From contig JAJYZD010000002.1 of assembly GCA_021800315.1 (NCBI GenBank), positions 1-36,145 of the forward strand: DNA of 36,145 bases, read 5' to 3'. Positions 15,512 to 24,443 of the stretch are shown here, piece by piece. A program made the translations under genes and the position numbers. Origin of the DNA: Bacillota bacterium (GTDB lineage: Bacteria; Bacillota; Desulfotomaculia; Desulfotomaculales; JAJYZD01). Position 1 is the stretch's first letter, and every line of letters starts with the position of its first letter. Under the pieces are notes generated by a model, which worked only from the letters and a program-made list of their open reading frames with translations, did not search any database and was not told where the DNA came from.

Positions 15512-16459
15512 ATGCCATCCCGTGACAACAGGCTAAAGATTTTCAGCGGCAATGCCAACGCCGAACTCGCCGAGGAGATTGCCCATTACGCGGGGGTTCC
15601 CCTGGGAGCCGCCCAGGTTACCAGGTTCTGCGACGGGGAAATCGAGGTGCGGGTAAACGAGAGCGTTCGTGGTTCCGATGTTTACCTGGTGCAACCCACC
15701 TGTACACCCGTCAACGAGACGCTTATGGAACTTTTGGTGATGATCGATGCCATGCGGCGGGCCTCGGCCAGGCGGATCACCGCGGTGATGCCTTATTACG
15801 GGTATGCCCGCCAGGACCGGAAGACCAGGGGCCGGCAACCCATAACGGCCAAGCTGGTTTCCAACCTGCTTACGGCCAGCGGGGCCCGGCGGGTCATGAC
15901 CATGGACCTGCACGCCGGGCAGATCCAGGGGTTTTTCGACATTCCGGTCGACCACCTGCCCGCCGGCCCTATTCTTGCCGAATATTTCCAACAACAGGAC
16001 ATGGATGACGTAGTGGTGGTGGCGCCGGATCTGGGCGGAGTGACCAGGGCCAGGGACATGGCCGAACGGCTGGGAGCGTCCATCGCCATCATCGACAAGC
16101 GCCGCCCGGCGCCGAACGTGGCGGAGATTTCCAACCTGATCGGCGAAGTGCAGGGGCGCCGGGTCCTCATGGTGGACGACATCATCGATACGGCCGGAAC
16201 CATTACCAAGGGCGCCGAGGCTTTGAAAGTGTGGGGGGCTACGGAAATCTACGTGGCCTGTACCCATCCGGTGCTTTCCGGGCCGGCTATCGAGCGTCTC
16301 AACTGCGCTCCCGTCAAGGAAGTCCTGGTTACCAACACCATACCGGTGCCGGAAGAGAAACTCTCATCCAAGCTGAAGGTGCTTTCGGTGGCGCCGCTTT
16401 TGGGTGAAGCGATCATCCGTATCCACGAGGACCTGTCGGTGAGCAGGCTCTTCGACTGA
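15512..16459 (+). CDS. prs: Ribose-phosphate pyrophosphokinase
   Basis: Prs makes phosphoribosyl pyrophosphate from ribose 5-phosphate and ATP, feeding purine, pyrimidine, His, Trp and NAD synthesis. The 315 residues match class I enzymes throughout: IFSGNANAELAEEIA, FCDGEIEVRVNESVRG, the flexible loop YYGYARQDRKTRGRQPI, the metal-binding MTMDLHAGQIQGFFDIPVD, and the PRPP loop VDDIIDTAGT. The ribosome site is unclear, with only a GGGGG run near the end of glmU. It shares the glmU promoter. The ctc (ribosomal L25-like) gene that follows prs in Bacillus is absent. Confidence 0.98.
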   Translation: MPSRDNRLKIFSGNANAELAEEIAHYAGVPLGAAQVTRFCDGEIEVRVNESVRGSDVYLVQPTCTPVNETLMELLVMIDAMRRASARRITAVMPYYGYARQDRKTRGRQPITAKLVSNLLTASGARRVMTMDLHAGQIQGFFDIPVDHLPAGPILAEYFQQQDMDDVVVVAPDLGGVTRARDMAERLGASIAIIDKRRPAPNVAEISNLIGEVQGRRVLMVDDIIDTAGTITKGAEALKVWGATEIYVACTHPVLSGPAIERLNCAPVKEVLVTNTIPVPEEKLSSKLKVLSVAPLLGEAIIRIHEDLSVSRLFD

Positions 16460-16541
16460 AAGCGGCCCGGTAACCTTTCCCGGCCGCGGTGAAACAACAA
16501 CGTATTGATGCGCCTGATGCGCCGAAAGACGAGAGGGAGTC

Positions 16542-17120
16542 ATGAAACTGATCGTGGGCCTGGGCAACCCGGGAAAGGAATACGCGGATACCCGTCACAA
16601 CCTTGGTTTTATGGTTATAGATACCCTCGCCCGAATGTACGGGGTGCGCGTGGAGAAGCGGCTCTTCAAGGCGCTGACCGGCACCACGGTGATGGGCCGG
16701 GAAAAGGTCGTTCTGGCCAAGCCGCAGACTTACATGAACCTGAGCGGCCAGGCCGTGGGCTCGCTGGTTTCCTGGTACAAGCCGGACGAACGGGACATTC
16801 TGGTGATCCTGGACGACATGGACCTGCCGCGGGGACGCCTGCGTCTAAAAGCCGACGGCGGTCCCGGGGGGCACAAGGGTCTGGCCTCCGTGATCGAGGT
16901 CTTCGGGACCGACCGGTTCGCCCGGTTGCGGGTGGGGATCGGGCGTCCTCCGGCTTCAACCGACGCCGCCGGCTGGGTGCTGGAAAACTTCGGCCTGATC
17001 GAGCGGGTCCACATCGACACCGCGGTGAAAACCGCGGCCAAAGCCGTGGCCGAATTCGTCACGGGTGGCCTTGACCGGGCCATGAACATATACAACGCTC
17101 CGTCCGATGAAGAAGGTTGA
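16542..17120 (+). CDS. pth: Peptidyl-tRNA hydrolase
   Basis: Pth releases tRNA from prematurely dropped peptidyl-tRNAs. The 192-residue protein is complete. The N-terminal motif MKLIVGLGNPGKEYADTRHN contains the catalytic His, KPQTYMNLSGQAV holds the conserved Asn, and ILDDMDLPRGRLRLKADGG with GGHKGLASV gives the substrate-binding Asp and His. AGGGAG lies just before the ATG. It sits 82 bases after prs, probably in the same operon, in its usual Bacillus place (spoVC). Confidence 0.97.
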   Translation: MKLIVGLGNPGKEYADTRHNLGFMVIDTLARMYGVRVEKRLFKALTGTTVMGREKVVLAKPQTYMNLSGQAVGSLVSWYKPDERDILVILDDMDLPRGRLRLKADGGPGGHKGLASVIEVFGTDRFARLRVGIGRPPASTDAAGWVLENFGLIERVHIDTAVKTAAKAVAEFVTGGLDRAMNIYNAPSDEEG

Positions 17121-17196
17121 AGCGGACCGCAGGTTCCGACGGGGGAGACTGCCCGGCGTCTTTGTAAAAAAACGGGGTAATGGACATATAACTATA

Positions 17197-17223
17197 GAAG
17201 GGCTTTAGGCGCTAAAGCCCTTC
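17197..17223 (+). other. Perfect 12-bp hairpin between pth and mfd
   Basis: GAAGGGCTTTAG (17197-17208) and CTAAAGCCCTTC (17212-17223) form a perfect inverted repeat around a 3-base loop. No T-tract follows, so it is not a standard terminator. It lies 33 bases before the mfd start and just after the AT-rich ACATATAACTATAG. It may be an attenuator, a protein-binding palindrome, or a weak terminator. The fin gene of Bacillus, normally in this gap, is not present. Confidence 0.6.
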
Positions 17224-17255
17224 CTTGTGGTGAGCCGTTTTCCGGGAGTGTGATT

Positions 17256-20200
17256 ATGCAGGGAATAGCGGATTTCCTGGCCGGTCTGCCCGAGTGGCGG
17301 AGCGTGGCCCGGGGTCTTTCGGACAAAGCGCGGCAGCAGCTGGTATTCGGGGCCGGCGGCGCGGTGCGGGGCTTCCTTATGGCCGGATGGGCGGACCACG
17401 CGGGCGCGGTCCTGGTGATCACCCCGCAGGAGGCCGATGCCCAAAGCCTGGCCGAGGACCTCAAAAACCTCCTGCCCGGCCGCCAGGTACTCCTTTTTCC
17501 CAGTTGGCCGCTTTTGACCTTCCAGGTGGTGGCGCAAGGGCGTGAAGCCCTGGCCGGCCGCCTGGCGGTGCTGCGGGAACTCTGCCGAAACGCCTCCCCC
17601 GTGGTGGTGGCTCCGGTCGAGGCGGTCCTGCGGCGGCTGACACCCCGTCCGGCGTTTTGCCGTCAAATGTTGACACTTGCGGAGCACATGGCCCTGGAGC
17701 CGGGTGTTCTCTTCCGGACCCTGGTGGATCTGGGTTACGAGCGGGTGGAAAGGGTGGAAGAGGCCGGCCGGTTCGCCGGGCGCGGCGGCATTGTGGACGT
17801 GTTTCCGGCCGCGGCCGCCAATCCCGTGCGCCTGGAGTTCGAAGGAGACGAACTGGCCGGCTTGCGCGAATTCGAAGTCTCCTCCCAGCGCTCCCGGGGC
17901 CGGATCGACAGTTTGATCCTTACGCCGGCCCGGGAACTGGTCATGGATGAAGATACCCGGGCGGCAGGCGCCAAAGAGATGCAGCGCGACTACCAGGCCC
18001 AACTCAAGCGGCTGGCCCGCTCCGCCACGGTGGATGCCTACCGCCGGCTGGCGTCCCGGTGGGAAGAGCTAACCGCGGCCCTGGCCGGGAGCGACCGTTC
18101 CCTCGAGCAGTACCTGCCCTATTTTTATCCCGACGTTTCAAGCCTGGCCGACTATCTGCCGCCGGACAGCCTCGTCATTCTCGACGACCCCGTACGCCTG
18201 CAGGAGGTCGTGGCAGTCTTATGGCGGGAAAGGACGGAGTCCTTCACCACTATTTTGGACGAGGGCCGGGCCATGCCGGGCCAACTGGACACCTATCTCC
18301 GGTGGGGCGAAACGCTGGCATCCCTTACCCGGCACCGGTCGGTCGCCTGTATGGGCCTGGTCCGCAAAGTCGATTTTCTGAAACCCGAAAACGTGGTTAC
18401 GGTGACCGCCCGTGCTCTGGGCGGCTTCCTGGGCCACGCCGAGGTTCTCACCGATGAAATCAGGCACTGGCGCAGGACGGGCAAGGTGGTTGTGATCTGT
18501 GCCGGCACCGCGGCCCGGGCCGGCCAGATAGCGGACTCCCTGAGGGACCGGCAGATCGAGGCGGTCATAGCCGATTGGCCCGGCCTGTCCCTTCACCCCG
18601 GCCACGTGGTTGTTGCGCCGGTGCATTATTCCGGCGGCTTTGAATTACCCGGCCTCAACCTCGTGGTCCTCACCGAGGCGGAGGTTTACGGGCGCCGGAA
18701 GGTCAGGCGGCGTACACCGTCCGGCGAGGGGCAGGCCAGCCGCCTGGACGACCTCAAAGCCGGCGACTACGTGGTTCATGCCAGCCACGGCATAGGCCGC
18801 TTCCGCGGCATCGTGCAGATGGAGATCGGCGGCATGCACCGGGATTACCTCCTGGTCCAGTACGCGGGAGAAGACAAACTTTATGTGCCCACCGACCAAT
18901 TGAGCCTGGTCGGGCGCTACACCGGCGGAGAAGGGGAGGCGCCCCGGCTCTCCCGGCTGGGGGGCCAGGAATGGACCAAGGCCAAGGCCAGGGTCAGGGA
19001 AGCCGTGCAGGAGATGGCCCGGGAACTCCTGGCTCTCTACGCGGCCCGGGAATCCGTGCCCGGCTATGCCTTCGGTCCGGATACCGTCTGGCAGCAGGAA
19101 TTCGAGGCCACTTTCCCTTACGAGGAAACTCCCGACCAGGTGCGGGCCATTGCCGAGGTCAAGGAAGACATGGAAAAGGGCCGTCCCATGGACCGGCTCC
19201 TTTGCGGCGACGTGGGCTACGGCAAGACCGAGGTGGCCCTGCGGGCCGCCTTCAAGGCCGTCATGGACGGCAAACAGGTCGCCATCCTGGTTCCCACCAC
19301 CATCCTGGCCCAACAGCATTTCACCACGTTCCGGGAGCGCCTGGCCGGCTTTCCGGTGCGGGTGGAGAGCTTAAGCCGCTTCCGCACCGGCCGGGAGCAG
19401 CGGCAGGTGGTGGAAGGCCTGGCGAGGGGGACGGTGGACATTGTCATCGGCACCCACCGGCTGGTCCAGGAGGATGTGCGGTTTTCGGACCTGGGCCTCC
19501 TGGTGGTGGACGAGGAACAGCGTTTCGGGGTTTCCCACAAAGAGCGGCTCAAAATGCTCCGGAAGAACGTCGACGTGTTGACCCTGACCGCCACGCCGAT
19601 TCCCCGCACCCTGCACATGTCCATGATCGGGGTTCGCGACACCAGCATTCTGGAAAGTCCGCCGGACAACCGCTTTCCCGTTCAGACCTATGTCCTGGAG
19701 GAAGACCCGCTGCTCGTCAGGGAAGCCATCCGCCGCGAGTTGGGCCGCGGCGGGCAGGTCTACTTCGTGCATAACCGGATCATGGAACTCGACACGGTGG
19801 CCTCCCAGTTGCACGAACTGGTGCCCGAGGCCCGCGTGGCCGTCGCCCACGGCCAGATGAGGGAGGACGACCTGGAAGACGTAATGCTGCAGTTCATAGA
19901 CGGGGCCTGCGATGTCCTCCTCTGCACCTCCATCATCGAGAGCGGGCTCGATATTCCGAACGTGAACACCCTGGTCGTCAAGAACGCCGACCGCCTGGGC
20001 TTGTCCCAGCTCTACCAGCTACGCGGCCGCATCGGGCGGGGCAGCCGCCTAGCCTACGCCTACCTTACTTTTCAAAGGGACCGGGTTTTGAGCGAGGTGG
20101 CCGAGAAAAGACTTTCGGCCGTACGCGAATTTACCGAGTTCGGTTCGGGTTACCGCATCGCCTTGCGGGACCTGGAGATCAGGGGCGCGGGCAACCTTCT

Positions 20201-20771
20201 CGGGATGGAACAGCACGGGCATATTGCCGCCGTGGGGTTTGAGATGTACACGCGGCTTCTGGCGGAGGCGGTCAGGGAGGCCAGGGGCATTGTGGCCGAA
20301 CAGACCGTGGAGACCTCCTTCGAGCTCAATGCCGAGGCCTACATTCCCGACGGCTACGTGACCGGACCCGATCAAAAGGTGGAGATTTACCGGCGCCTGG
20401 CGTCGGTCCGCGCGGAAGAAGAGGTGGCGGCGGTGCGGGAGGAGGTGGCGGACCGTTTCGGCCCACTGCCCCTGCCGGTGGAAACGCTGTTCCAGGTGGC
20501 GCGGATCAGGCTCAAGGCAGGCGCCTTGAAAGTGCTGTCCGTTTCCCGGCAGACCAACTACTACCGGTTGCGCTTTTCCGGCGACCACGCGTTGAGGGGC
20601 GACCAACTGGTCAGGGTGGCCGCGGAATACGGCAGCCGGATCAAGTTCATCCATTCGGCCGGCACTTTCGAAATCAGGATGACGGCGCTCAAGGCGGAGC
20701 GGGAGACGACGGGCACCCTGGGCAGGATCGAAAGTTTTCTCGACCGGCTGACCGATGATCGTCCGGCATAA
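17256..20771 (+). CDS. mfd: Transcription-repair coupling factor
   Basis: Mfd is an ATP-driven DNA translocase that removes stalled RNA polymerase and recruits UvrA to lesions. The protein of about 1171 residues contains all expected domains. These are an N-terminal UvrB-like region, a CarD-like RNA-polymerase-interacting domain (LKAGDYVVHASHGIGRFRGI), a RecG-like helicase with Walker A GDVGYGKT (residues 651-658), LLVVDEEQRFGV and TATPIPRTLHMSM, then QLRGRIGRGSR and a C-terminal TRCF domain. I start at ATG 17256, 7 bases after GGGAG; GTG 17250 is in frame but overlaps that spacing. There is no sign of damage. Confidence 0.98.
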   Translation: MQGIADFLAGLPEWRSVARGLSDKARQQLVFGAGGAVRGFLMAGWADHAGAVLVITPQEADAQSLAEDLKNLLPGRQVLLFPSWPLLTFQVVAQGREALAGRLAVLRELCRNASPVVVAPVEAVLRRLTPRPAFCRQMLTLAEHMALEPGVLFRTLVDLGYERVERVEEAGRFAGRGGIVDVFPAAAANPVRLEFEGDELAGLREFEVSSQRSRGRIDSLILTPARELVMDEDTRAAGAKEMQRDYQAQLKRLARSATVDAYRRLASRWEELTAALAGSDRSLEQYLPYFYPDVSSLADYLPPDSLVILDDPVRLQEVVAVLWRERTESFTTILDEGRAMPGQLDTYLRWGETLASLTRHRSVACMGLVRKVDFLKPENVVTVTARALGGFLGHAEVLTDEIRHWRRTGKVVVICAGTAARAGQIADSLRDRQIEAVIADWPGLSLHPGHVVVAPVHYSGGFELPGLNLVVLTEAEVYGRRKVRRRTPSGEGQASRLDDLKAGDYVVHASHGIGRFRGIVQMEIGGMHRDYLLVQYAGEDKLYVPTDQLSLVGRYTGGEGEAPRLSRLGGQEWTKAKARVREAVQEMARELLALYAARESVPGYAFGPDTVWQQEFEATFPYEETPDQVRAIAEVKEDMEKGRPMDRLLCGDVGYGKTEVALRAAFKAVMDGKQVAILVPTTILAQQHFTTFRERLAGFPVRVESLSRFRTGREQRQVVEGLARGTVDIVIGTHRLVQEDVRFSDLGLLVVDEEQRFGVSHKERLKMLRKNVDVLTLTATPIPRTLHMSMIGVRDTSILESPPDNRFPVQTYVLEEDPLLVREAIRRELGRGGQVYFVHNRIMELDTVASQLHELVPEARVAVAHGQMREDDLEDVMLQFIDGACDVLLCTSIIESGLDIPNVNTLVVKNADRLGLSQLYQLRGRIGRGSRLAYAYLTFQRDRVLSEVAEKRLSAVREFTEFGSGYRIALRDLEIRGAGNLLGMEQHGHIAAVGFEMYTRLLAEAVREARGIVAEQTVETSFELNAEAYIPDGYVTGPDQKVEIYRRLASVRAEEEVAAVREEVADRFGPLPLPVETLFQVARIRLKAGALKVLSVSRQTNYYRLRFSGDHALRGDQLVRVAAEYGSRIKFIHSAGTFEIRMTALKAERETTGTLGRIESFLDRLTDDRPA

Positions 20772-20809
20772 ATTGGGCTCAAAAAATTCACTGACTGTTG
20801 GAAAAAAAT

Positions 20810-20839
20810 GAATAACCCTTTTGTCTCTGTTATATACTA
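20810..20839 (+). promoter_or_regulatory. Sigma-G/sigma-F-type promoter for spoVT
   Basis: GAATA (20810-20814) and TATACTA (20833-20839) match the forespore sigma consensus (gHATR and CATnHTA) with an 18-base spacer. There is no TTGACA-like -35 at the sigma-A position. spoVT is sigma-G dependent in Bacillus, which supports the reading. Confidence 0.6.
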
Positions 20840-20893
20840 TCACTGAAAGTCATTTGGCGAAGATTAGACAGTAAAAGGAGGGATGATGGCCTC

Positions 20894-21454
20894 GTGAAAG
20901 CAACGGGAATTGTGCGCCGCATTGACGATCTGGGCCGGGTGGTGATTCCCAAAGAGATTCGCCGGACCCTTCGTATCCGCGAAGGAGACCCGCTGGAAAT
21001 CTTCGTTGATCGCGATGGCGAGGTGATTCTGAAGAAATACTCGCCGATCGGAGAATTGGGTGATTTTGCCAAGGAATACGCCGACTCCCTGTATGAAGCT
21101 TTAGGTCACATAGCCTGCATCACGGACCGCGATACCGTTATTGCCGTGTCCGGCGCAGCCAAGAAGGAGTATATCAACAAGCCCATCGGTACGGTGATTG
21201 AGAAAGTGATGGAGGACCGCCGGTCCGTGGTAATCAATGCACCGGGTGAAGACCAGTTTTGCAAGGATTGCATGATCATGGAAAACGGGGACTGCAAATA
21301 CTCTTCGGAGGTGATAGCCCCGATTATCGCCGAGGGCGACCCCATCGGAGCGGTTGTCCTGGCTTCCCGGGAACCCAACGTGAAAATGGCCGAAATGGAG
21401 CTGAAACTGGCCGAAACGGCCGCCGGCTTCCTCGCCAAACAAATGGAACAGTAA
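20894..21454 (+). CDS. spoVT: Stage V sporulation protein T, AbrB-family regulator
   Basis: SpoVT is the forespore transcriptional regulator that tunes sigma-G genes. The 186-residue protein has an N-terminal AbrB-like swapped-hairpin DNA-binding domain (MKATGIVRRIDDLGRVVIPK, then LRIREGDPLEIFVD). A C-terminal GAF-like domain begins near residue 60, with AEGDPIGAVVLASRE typical of the family. The start is GTG, with AAGGAGGG about 11 bases upstream. It has its own likely forespore promoter and a strong terminator, so it is a single-gene unit. Confidence 0.97.
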   Translation: MKATGIVRRIDDLGRVVIPKEIRRTLRIREGDPLEIFVDRDGEVILKKYSPIGELGDFAKEYADSLYEALGHIACITDRDTVIAVSGAAKKEYINKPIGTVIEKVMEDRRSVVINAPGEDQFCKDCMIMENGDCKYSSEVIAPIIAEGDPIGAVVLASREPNVKMAEMELKLAETAAGFLAKQMEQ

Positions 21455-21483
21455 AAAACCGCCAGGTTATCCTGGCGGTTTTC
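21454..21483 (+). terminator. Intrinsic terminator after spoVT
   Basis: CCGCCAGG (21459-21466), loop TTAT, CCTGGCGG (21471-21478), then TTTT. A matching A-run precedes the stem. Confidence 0.93.
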
Positions 21484-21589
21484 CCGGCTGCGGGTTGGTT
21501 GGTTGAGTAACCATCGCGGTATCTGGTTCCCCGGCGGGTACCGGCCGGACCGTCACCGGCCGTTTACAAAAGCGTGACGCGCCGGAACC

Positions 21590-21618
21590 TTGTCAAAAGG
21601 GAAGCCAGGGTGTAAGAT
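21590..21618 (+). promoter_or_regulatory. Sigma-A promoter for the PspA-family gene
   Basis: TTGTCA (21590-21595) and TAAGAT (21613-21618) are separated by 17 bases. Each hexamer has one mismatch to consensus. A GGGGGAG ribosome site follows before the ATG at 21655. Confidence 0.7.
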
Positions 21619-21654
21619 AGATTTATCCGGGCCCGGTGAAGGGGGAGAAAGAAA

Positions 21655-22329
21655 ATGAAACTTTTTCAGAGGATCAGGGACCTTATGGAGGCCAACATAT
21701 CCGACATGGTCGGAAAGGCCGAGGATCCGGAAAAGATGCTCAACCTGTATGTGGACAGGGCCTCCGAGGAATTGAGGAACTTCCAGATCCAGGTGAACCA
21801 GGCGGTAGCCGACCAGATCGCCCTGGAAAGGAAAATCGAGACTTCGCAAAAGGATGCCGCCGACTGGTCGGACAAGGCCAGGCTGGCGGTGCAGCAGGGT
21901 AGGGACGATCTCGCCCGGACGGCCCTGGAGCGGCAAAAGACGGCCAGGGAGGCCCTGGAAAGTTACCAATCCCAGTTGACCGAACAGAAAACCGTGGTGG
22001 AAGAACTCAAGCACAACTTCCAGTTGCTGGACGGCAAGCTCCAGCAGGCCAAGAGCGAAAGGGACCAGTTGGTGATGCGGGAGCGCCGGGCCAAGGCGCT
22101 CAAAGGGGCGGCCGACGCCGTGCAGGGCCTGGCCCAGGGCAGGGCCTACGCCGATATCGACCGGATGAAAGACAAGGTGGACCGGATGGAGGCCAGCGCG
22201 GGAGCGTCGCGGGTGATGTTGGAAAGCACGGTCGAGTCCCAGTTTGACCAGTTGAAAAGAACGTCGGCCGACAGTGAGATCGAAGACGAGTTGGCCAAAT
22301 TGAAGGAAGAACTGGGATCGAGGCAGTAA
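21655..22329 (+). CDS. pspA: PspA/IM30-family membrane-stress protein
   Basis: This is a 224-residue almost fully helical protein of the phage-shock-protein A / Vipp1 (ESCRT-III-like) family, which coats and stabilises the cytoplasmic membrane from inside. The start MKLFQRIRDLMEANISDMV is the amphipathic membrane-binding helix, and AEDPEKMLNLYV follows as in all PspA proteins. Long coiled coils continue to the end. There is no Vipp1-type extra C-terminal helix. It is flanked by its own promoter and terminator. No pspF- or pspC-like partner is present here. Confidence 0.92.
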   Translation: MKLFQRIRDLMEANISDMVGKAEDPEKMLNLYVDRASEELRNFQIQVNQAVADQIALERKIETSQKDAADWSDKARLAVQQGRDDLARTALERQKTAREALESYQSQLTEQKTVVEELKHNFQLLDGKLQQAKSERDQLVMRERRAKALKGAADAVQGLAQGRAYADIDRMKDKVDRMEASAGASRVMLESTVESQFDQLKRTSADSEIEDELAKLKEELGSRQ

Positions 22330-22344
22330 CCGGAATAAGCGGGT

Positions 22345-22384
22345 AAAAAGCGGATATCCTCAAGCGGGATACCCGCTTTTTGTG
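22345..22384 (+). terminator. Intrinsic terminator after pspA
   Basis: AAAAAGCGGATATCC pairs with GGGATACCCGCTTTTT with one mismatch, around a TCAAGC-type loop, and the 3' arm ends in a T-run. The symmetric A and T runs could also serve as an imperfect bidirectional terminator. Confidence 0.8.
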
Positions 22385-22416
22385 TTATACTATGTGGCGT
22401 GGGAGATGAGGTTTTC

Positions 22417-23889
22417 ATGCACGAAGCAATAACGGTGATGGGACTGGGCTATGACGACGGAGGCTCCCTGCCGCTGGCCGGTTGGGAGGTTCTCCGGGCC
22501 GGGGCGCCCCTGTTCCTGCGCACGGCCAGCCATCCCATTGCCGGACGGCTGGCGGAGGAAGGAATCGCGTTTACGGTCTTCGACGATTTTTACGAGGAGG
22601 AGCGCGACTTCGCCGGGGTTTACCGGCGCATCGCCGACGCCGTCCTTGGGGCGGCCGCCGCCGGCCCGGTGGTTTACGCGGTACCCGGCCACCCCCTGGT
22701 CGCCGAGGAGTCAGTGCGCCTGATCCTGGACCGGGCCGGCGAGACCGGTCTCACCACGCGGATTCTTCCCGCGCCCGGCTTTCTCGACGCCGTGCTGGCC
22801 GTCCTGCGGCTGGACCCGGCCGCGGGTCTCAAGATCCTGGACGGAGCCTCGCTGGCCAAGCGGGACATCGACCCGCCCGCCCCGACCCTGGTCATGCAGG
22901 TATACAGCCGGCTGGTAGCCGGTGATCTCAAGCTGGAACTCCTGACCCGCTACCCGCCCGGGCACCCGGTCAAGGTGGTGCGGGCGGCGGGCATGCCGGG
23001 GGAGGAAACCGTCGTGGAAATTCCCCTGGAAGACCTGGACCGCCGGGAATACGACCACCTGTGCACGGTCTACCTGCCTCCCGCCGCCCCCGTTCCCGAA
23101 GGGTCCCCGTGCGATTACCCGGCCGACCGCCTGGTCGGGATCATGGCCGTCTTACGCGGGGAAGGCGGCTGTCCGTGGGACAGGGAGATGAATCACTCCC
23201 GGCTGGCCCGCTACGTCCTGGAGGAGGCGTACGAGGTGGTTGAGGCGATTCACGGCGACTCCGCGCATAAATTATGCGAGGAGTTGGGAGACTTACTTCT
23301 GCAAATAGTCTTCCATGCCCGCATTGCCGACGAAAACCGGCAGTTTGACTTTAACGACGTGGTTGGCGGCATCTGCGACAAACTGATCCGCCGGCACCCC
23401 CACGTATTTGGCGAAGCCGTCTGGCGGACCAGTGCCCAGGTGACGGCCGGTTGGGAGGAAATCAAGCGGCGGGAGCGCGGTGCCCGGGATACGGGCCTGC
23501 TGGACAAGGTTGGAGCCGGGCTGCCCGCCCTTATGAGGGCGACGAAGGTGCAGGCCGGGGCTTCCAGGTGCGGCTTGGACTGGCCGGACTGGCGGGGCGC
23601 CCTGGACAAGGTCCGGGAAGAAATGGCGGAGGTATCGGACGCCATTGCCGGACCGGACCGGGGAGAGGTATTCCGCGAGGCAGGCGATCTCTTGTTTGCC
23701 GTCGTGAACCTGGCCCGGCTCCTCGGGTTGGATGCCGAGGAGGCCTTAACGGCCGCCACGGACAAATTTGTCGCAAGATTTCGGTATGTAAAGAGAAAAG
23801 TGGAATCGAGCCACAAAAACTTCCATGATTTTACATTAGATCAGCTCGATGATTGGTGGGAGGAGGCAAAGAAATTAGAAAAACCTTAA
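22417..23889 (+). CDS. yabN: YabN: tetrapyrrole-methylase-like domain fused to MazG NTP pyrophosphohydrolase
   Basis: This is a two-domain protein of about 490 residues, the size of Bacillus YabN. The N-terminal 220 residues resemble the SAM-dependent tetrapyrrole methylases (VMGLGYDDGGSLPLAG, VVYAVPGHPLVAEES). The C-terminal part is MazG, which hydrolyses nucleoside triphosphates: CPWDREMNHSRLARYVLEEA, then EELGDLLLQIVFHARIA with the metal-binding acidic motif. A second, weaker MazG-type repeat has EAGDLLFAVVNLARLL. ATG 22417 follows GGAGATGAGG; GTG 22399 is a less likely start. TATACT at 22386-22391 may be a -10. hup follows after 93 bases. Confidence 0.95.
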   Translation: MHEAITVMGLGYDDGGSLPLAGWEVLRAGAPLFLRTASHPIAGRLAEEGIAFTVFDDFYEEERDFAGVYRRIADAVLGAAAAGPVVYAVPGHPLVAEESVRLILDRAGETGLTTRILPAPGFLDAVLAVLRLDPAAGLKILDGASLAKRDIDPPAPTLVMQVYSRLVAGDLKLELLTRYPPGHPVKVVRAAGMPGEETVVEIPLEDLDRREYDHLCTVYLPPAAPVPEGSPCDYPADRLVGIMAVLRGEGGCPWDREMNHSRLARYVLEEAYEVVEAIHGDSAHKLCEELGDLLLQIVFHARIADENRQFDFNDVVGGICDKLIRRHPHVFGEAVWRTSAQVTAGWEEIKRRERGARDTGLLDKVGAGLPALMRATKVQAGASRCGLDWPDWRGALDKVREEMAEVSDAIAGPDRGEVFREAGDLLFAVVNLARLLGLDAEEALTAATDKFVARFRYVKRKVESSHKNFHDFTLDQLDDWWEEAKKLEKP

Positions 23890-23982
23890 AAATATTGGTC
23901 CGAAGGCCTTTTTCGGGGAGGAATTCACAGAATTTTAGCGAATAGGTGGTAAAAATTACTTTATGGGGGTGTACTCTTCAGG

Positions 23983-24255
23983 ATGAATAAGGCTGAACTG
24001 ATTTCCTACGTAGCCGAGAAAACCGATTTCACGAAAAAGGAAGCGGAGAAGGCGGTCGCGGCGGTGTTCACCAGCATTGAAGAGGCTATGTCCAAAGGCG
24101 AAAAGGTCCAACTGGTAGGCTTCGGTACTTTTGAAATCAGGGAGCGGGCCGCCCGCAAGGGACGCAATCCGCAAACCGGCGCCGAGATCAACATTGCCGC
24201 CGCCCGGGTGCCCGTATTCAAAGCCGGCAAGGCCCTGCGCGATTCGGTCGGCTAA
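23983..24255 (+). CDS. hup: HU-family histone-like DNA-binding protein
   Basis: HU bends and compacts chromosomal DNA as a dimer. The 90 residues are canonical: MNKAELISYVAEKTDFTKKE, VQLVGFGTFEIRERAARKGR, and NPQTGAEINIAAARVPVFKA containing the DNA-intercalating arm region. GGGGGTG lies 11 bases before the ATG. The gene stands between yabN and the S4-domain gene, a common clostridial arrangement; in Bacillus the hbs gene is elsewhere. Confidence 0.97.
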   Translation: MNKAELISYVAEKTDFTKKEAEKAVAAVFTSIEEAMSKGEKVQLVGFGTFEIRERAARKGRNPQTGAEINIAAARVPVFKAGKALRDSVG

Positions 24256-24277
24256 AGGCGCCGGCGGCACATAGAAA

Positions 24278-24431
24278 AACGAAACCAAACATATTAACGT
24301 CGGGCTGGGCGATGTTTATGGGAAATATCGCCTAAGGGTCTGTATGGGCGACATGAGGACAAGCTGTTGATGTTTCCGGGGCGGTTCAAAGTAGCGGACG
24401 AGTGGTCCGGGCTTTCGGGCGCCCCTTTTTT
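24278..24431 (+). promoter_or_regulatory. Structured hup-rqcP spacer with terminator-like end
   Basis: The 188-base gap is not empty. GGCGATGTTT pairs with AAATATCGCC over 10 bp (one G-T) around ATGGG, near 24309-24333. Further on, GGGGCG (24378-24383) can pair with CGCCCC (24420-24425), enclosing CGGAC/GTCCG (24395-24399 with 24405-24409), and TTTTTT follows directly at 24426-24431. The T-run ends 12 bases before the rqcP start. This could be the hup terminator or an attenuator for rqcP. Confidence 0.4.
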
Positions 24432-24443
24432 CGAGGTGGGCAA

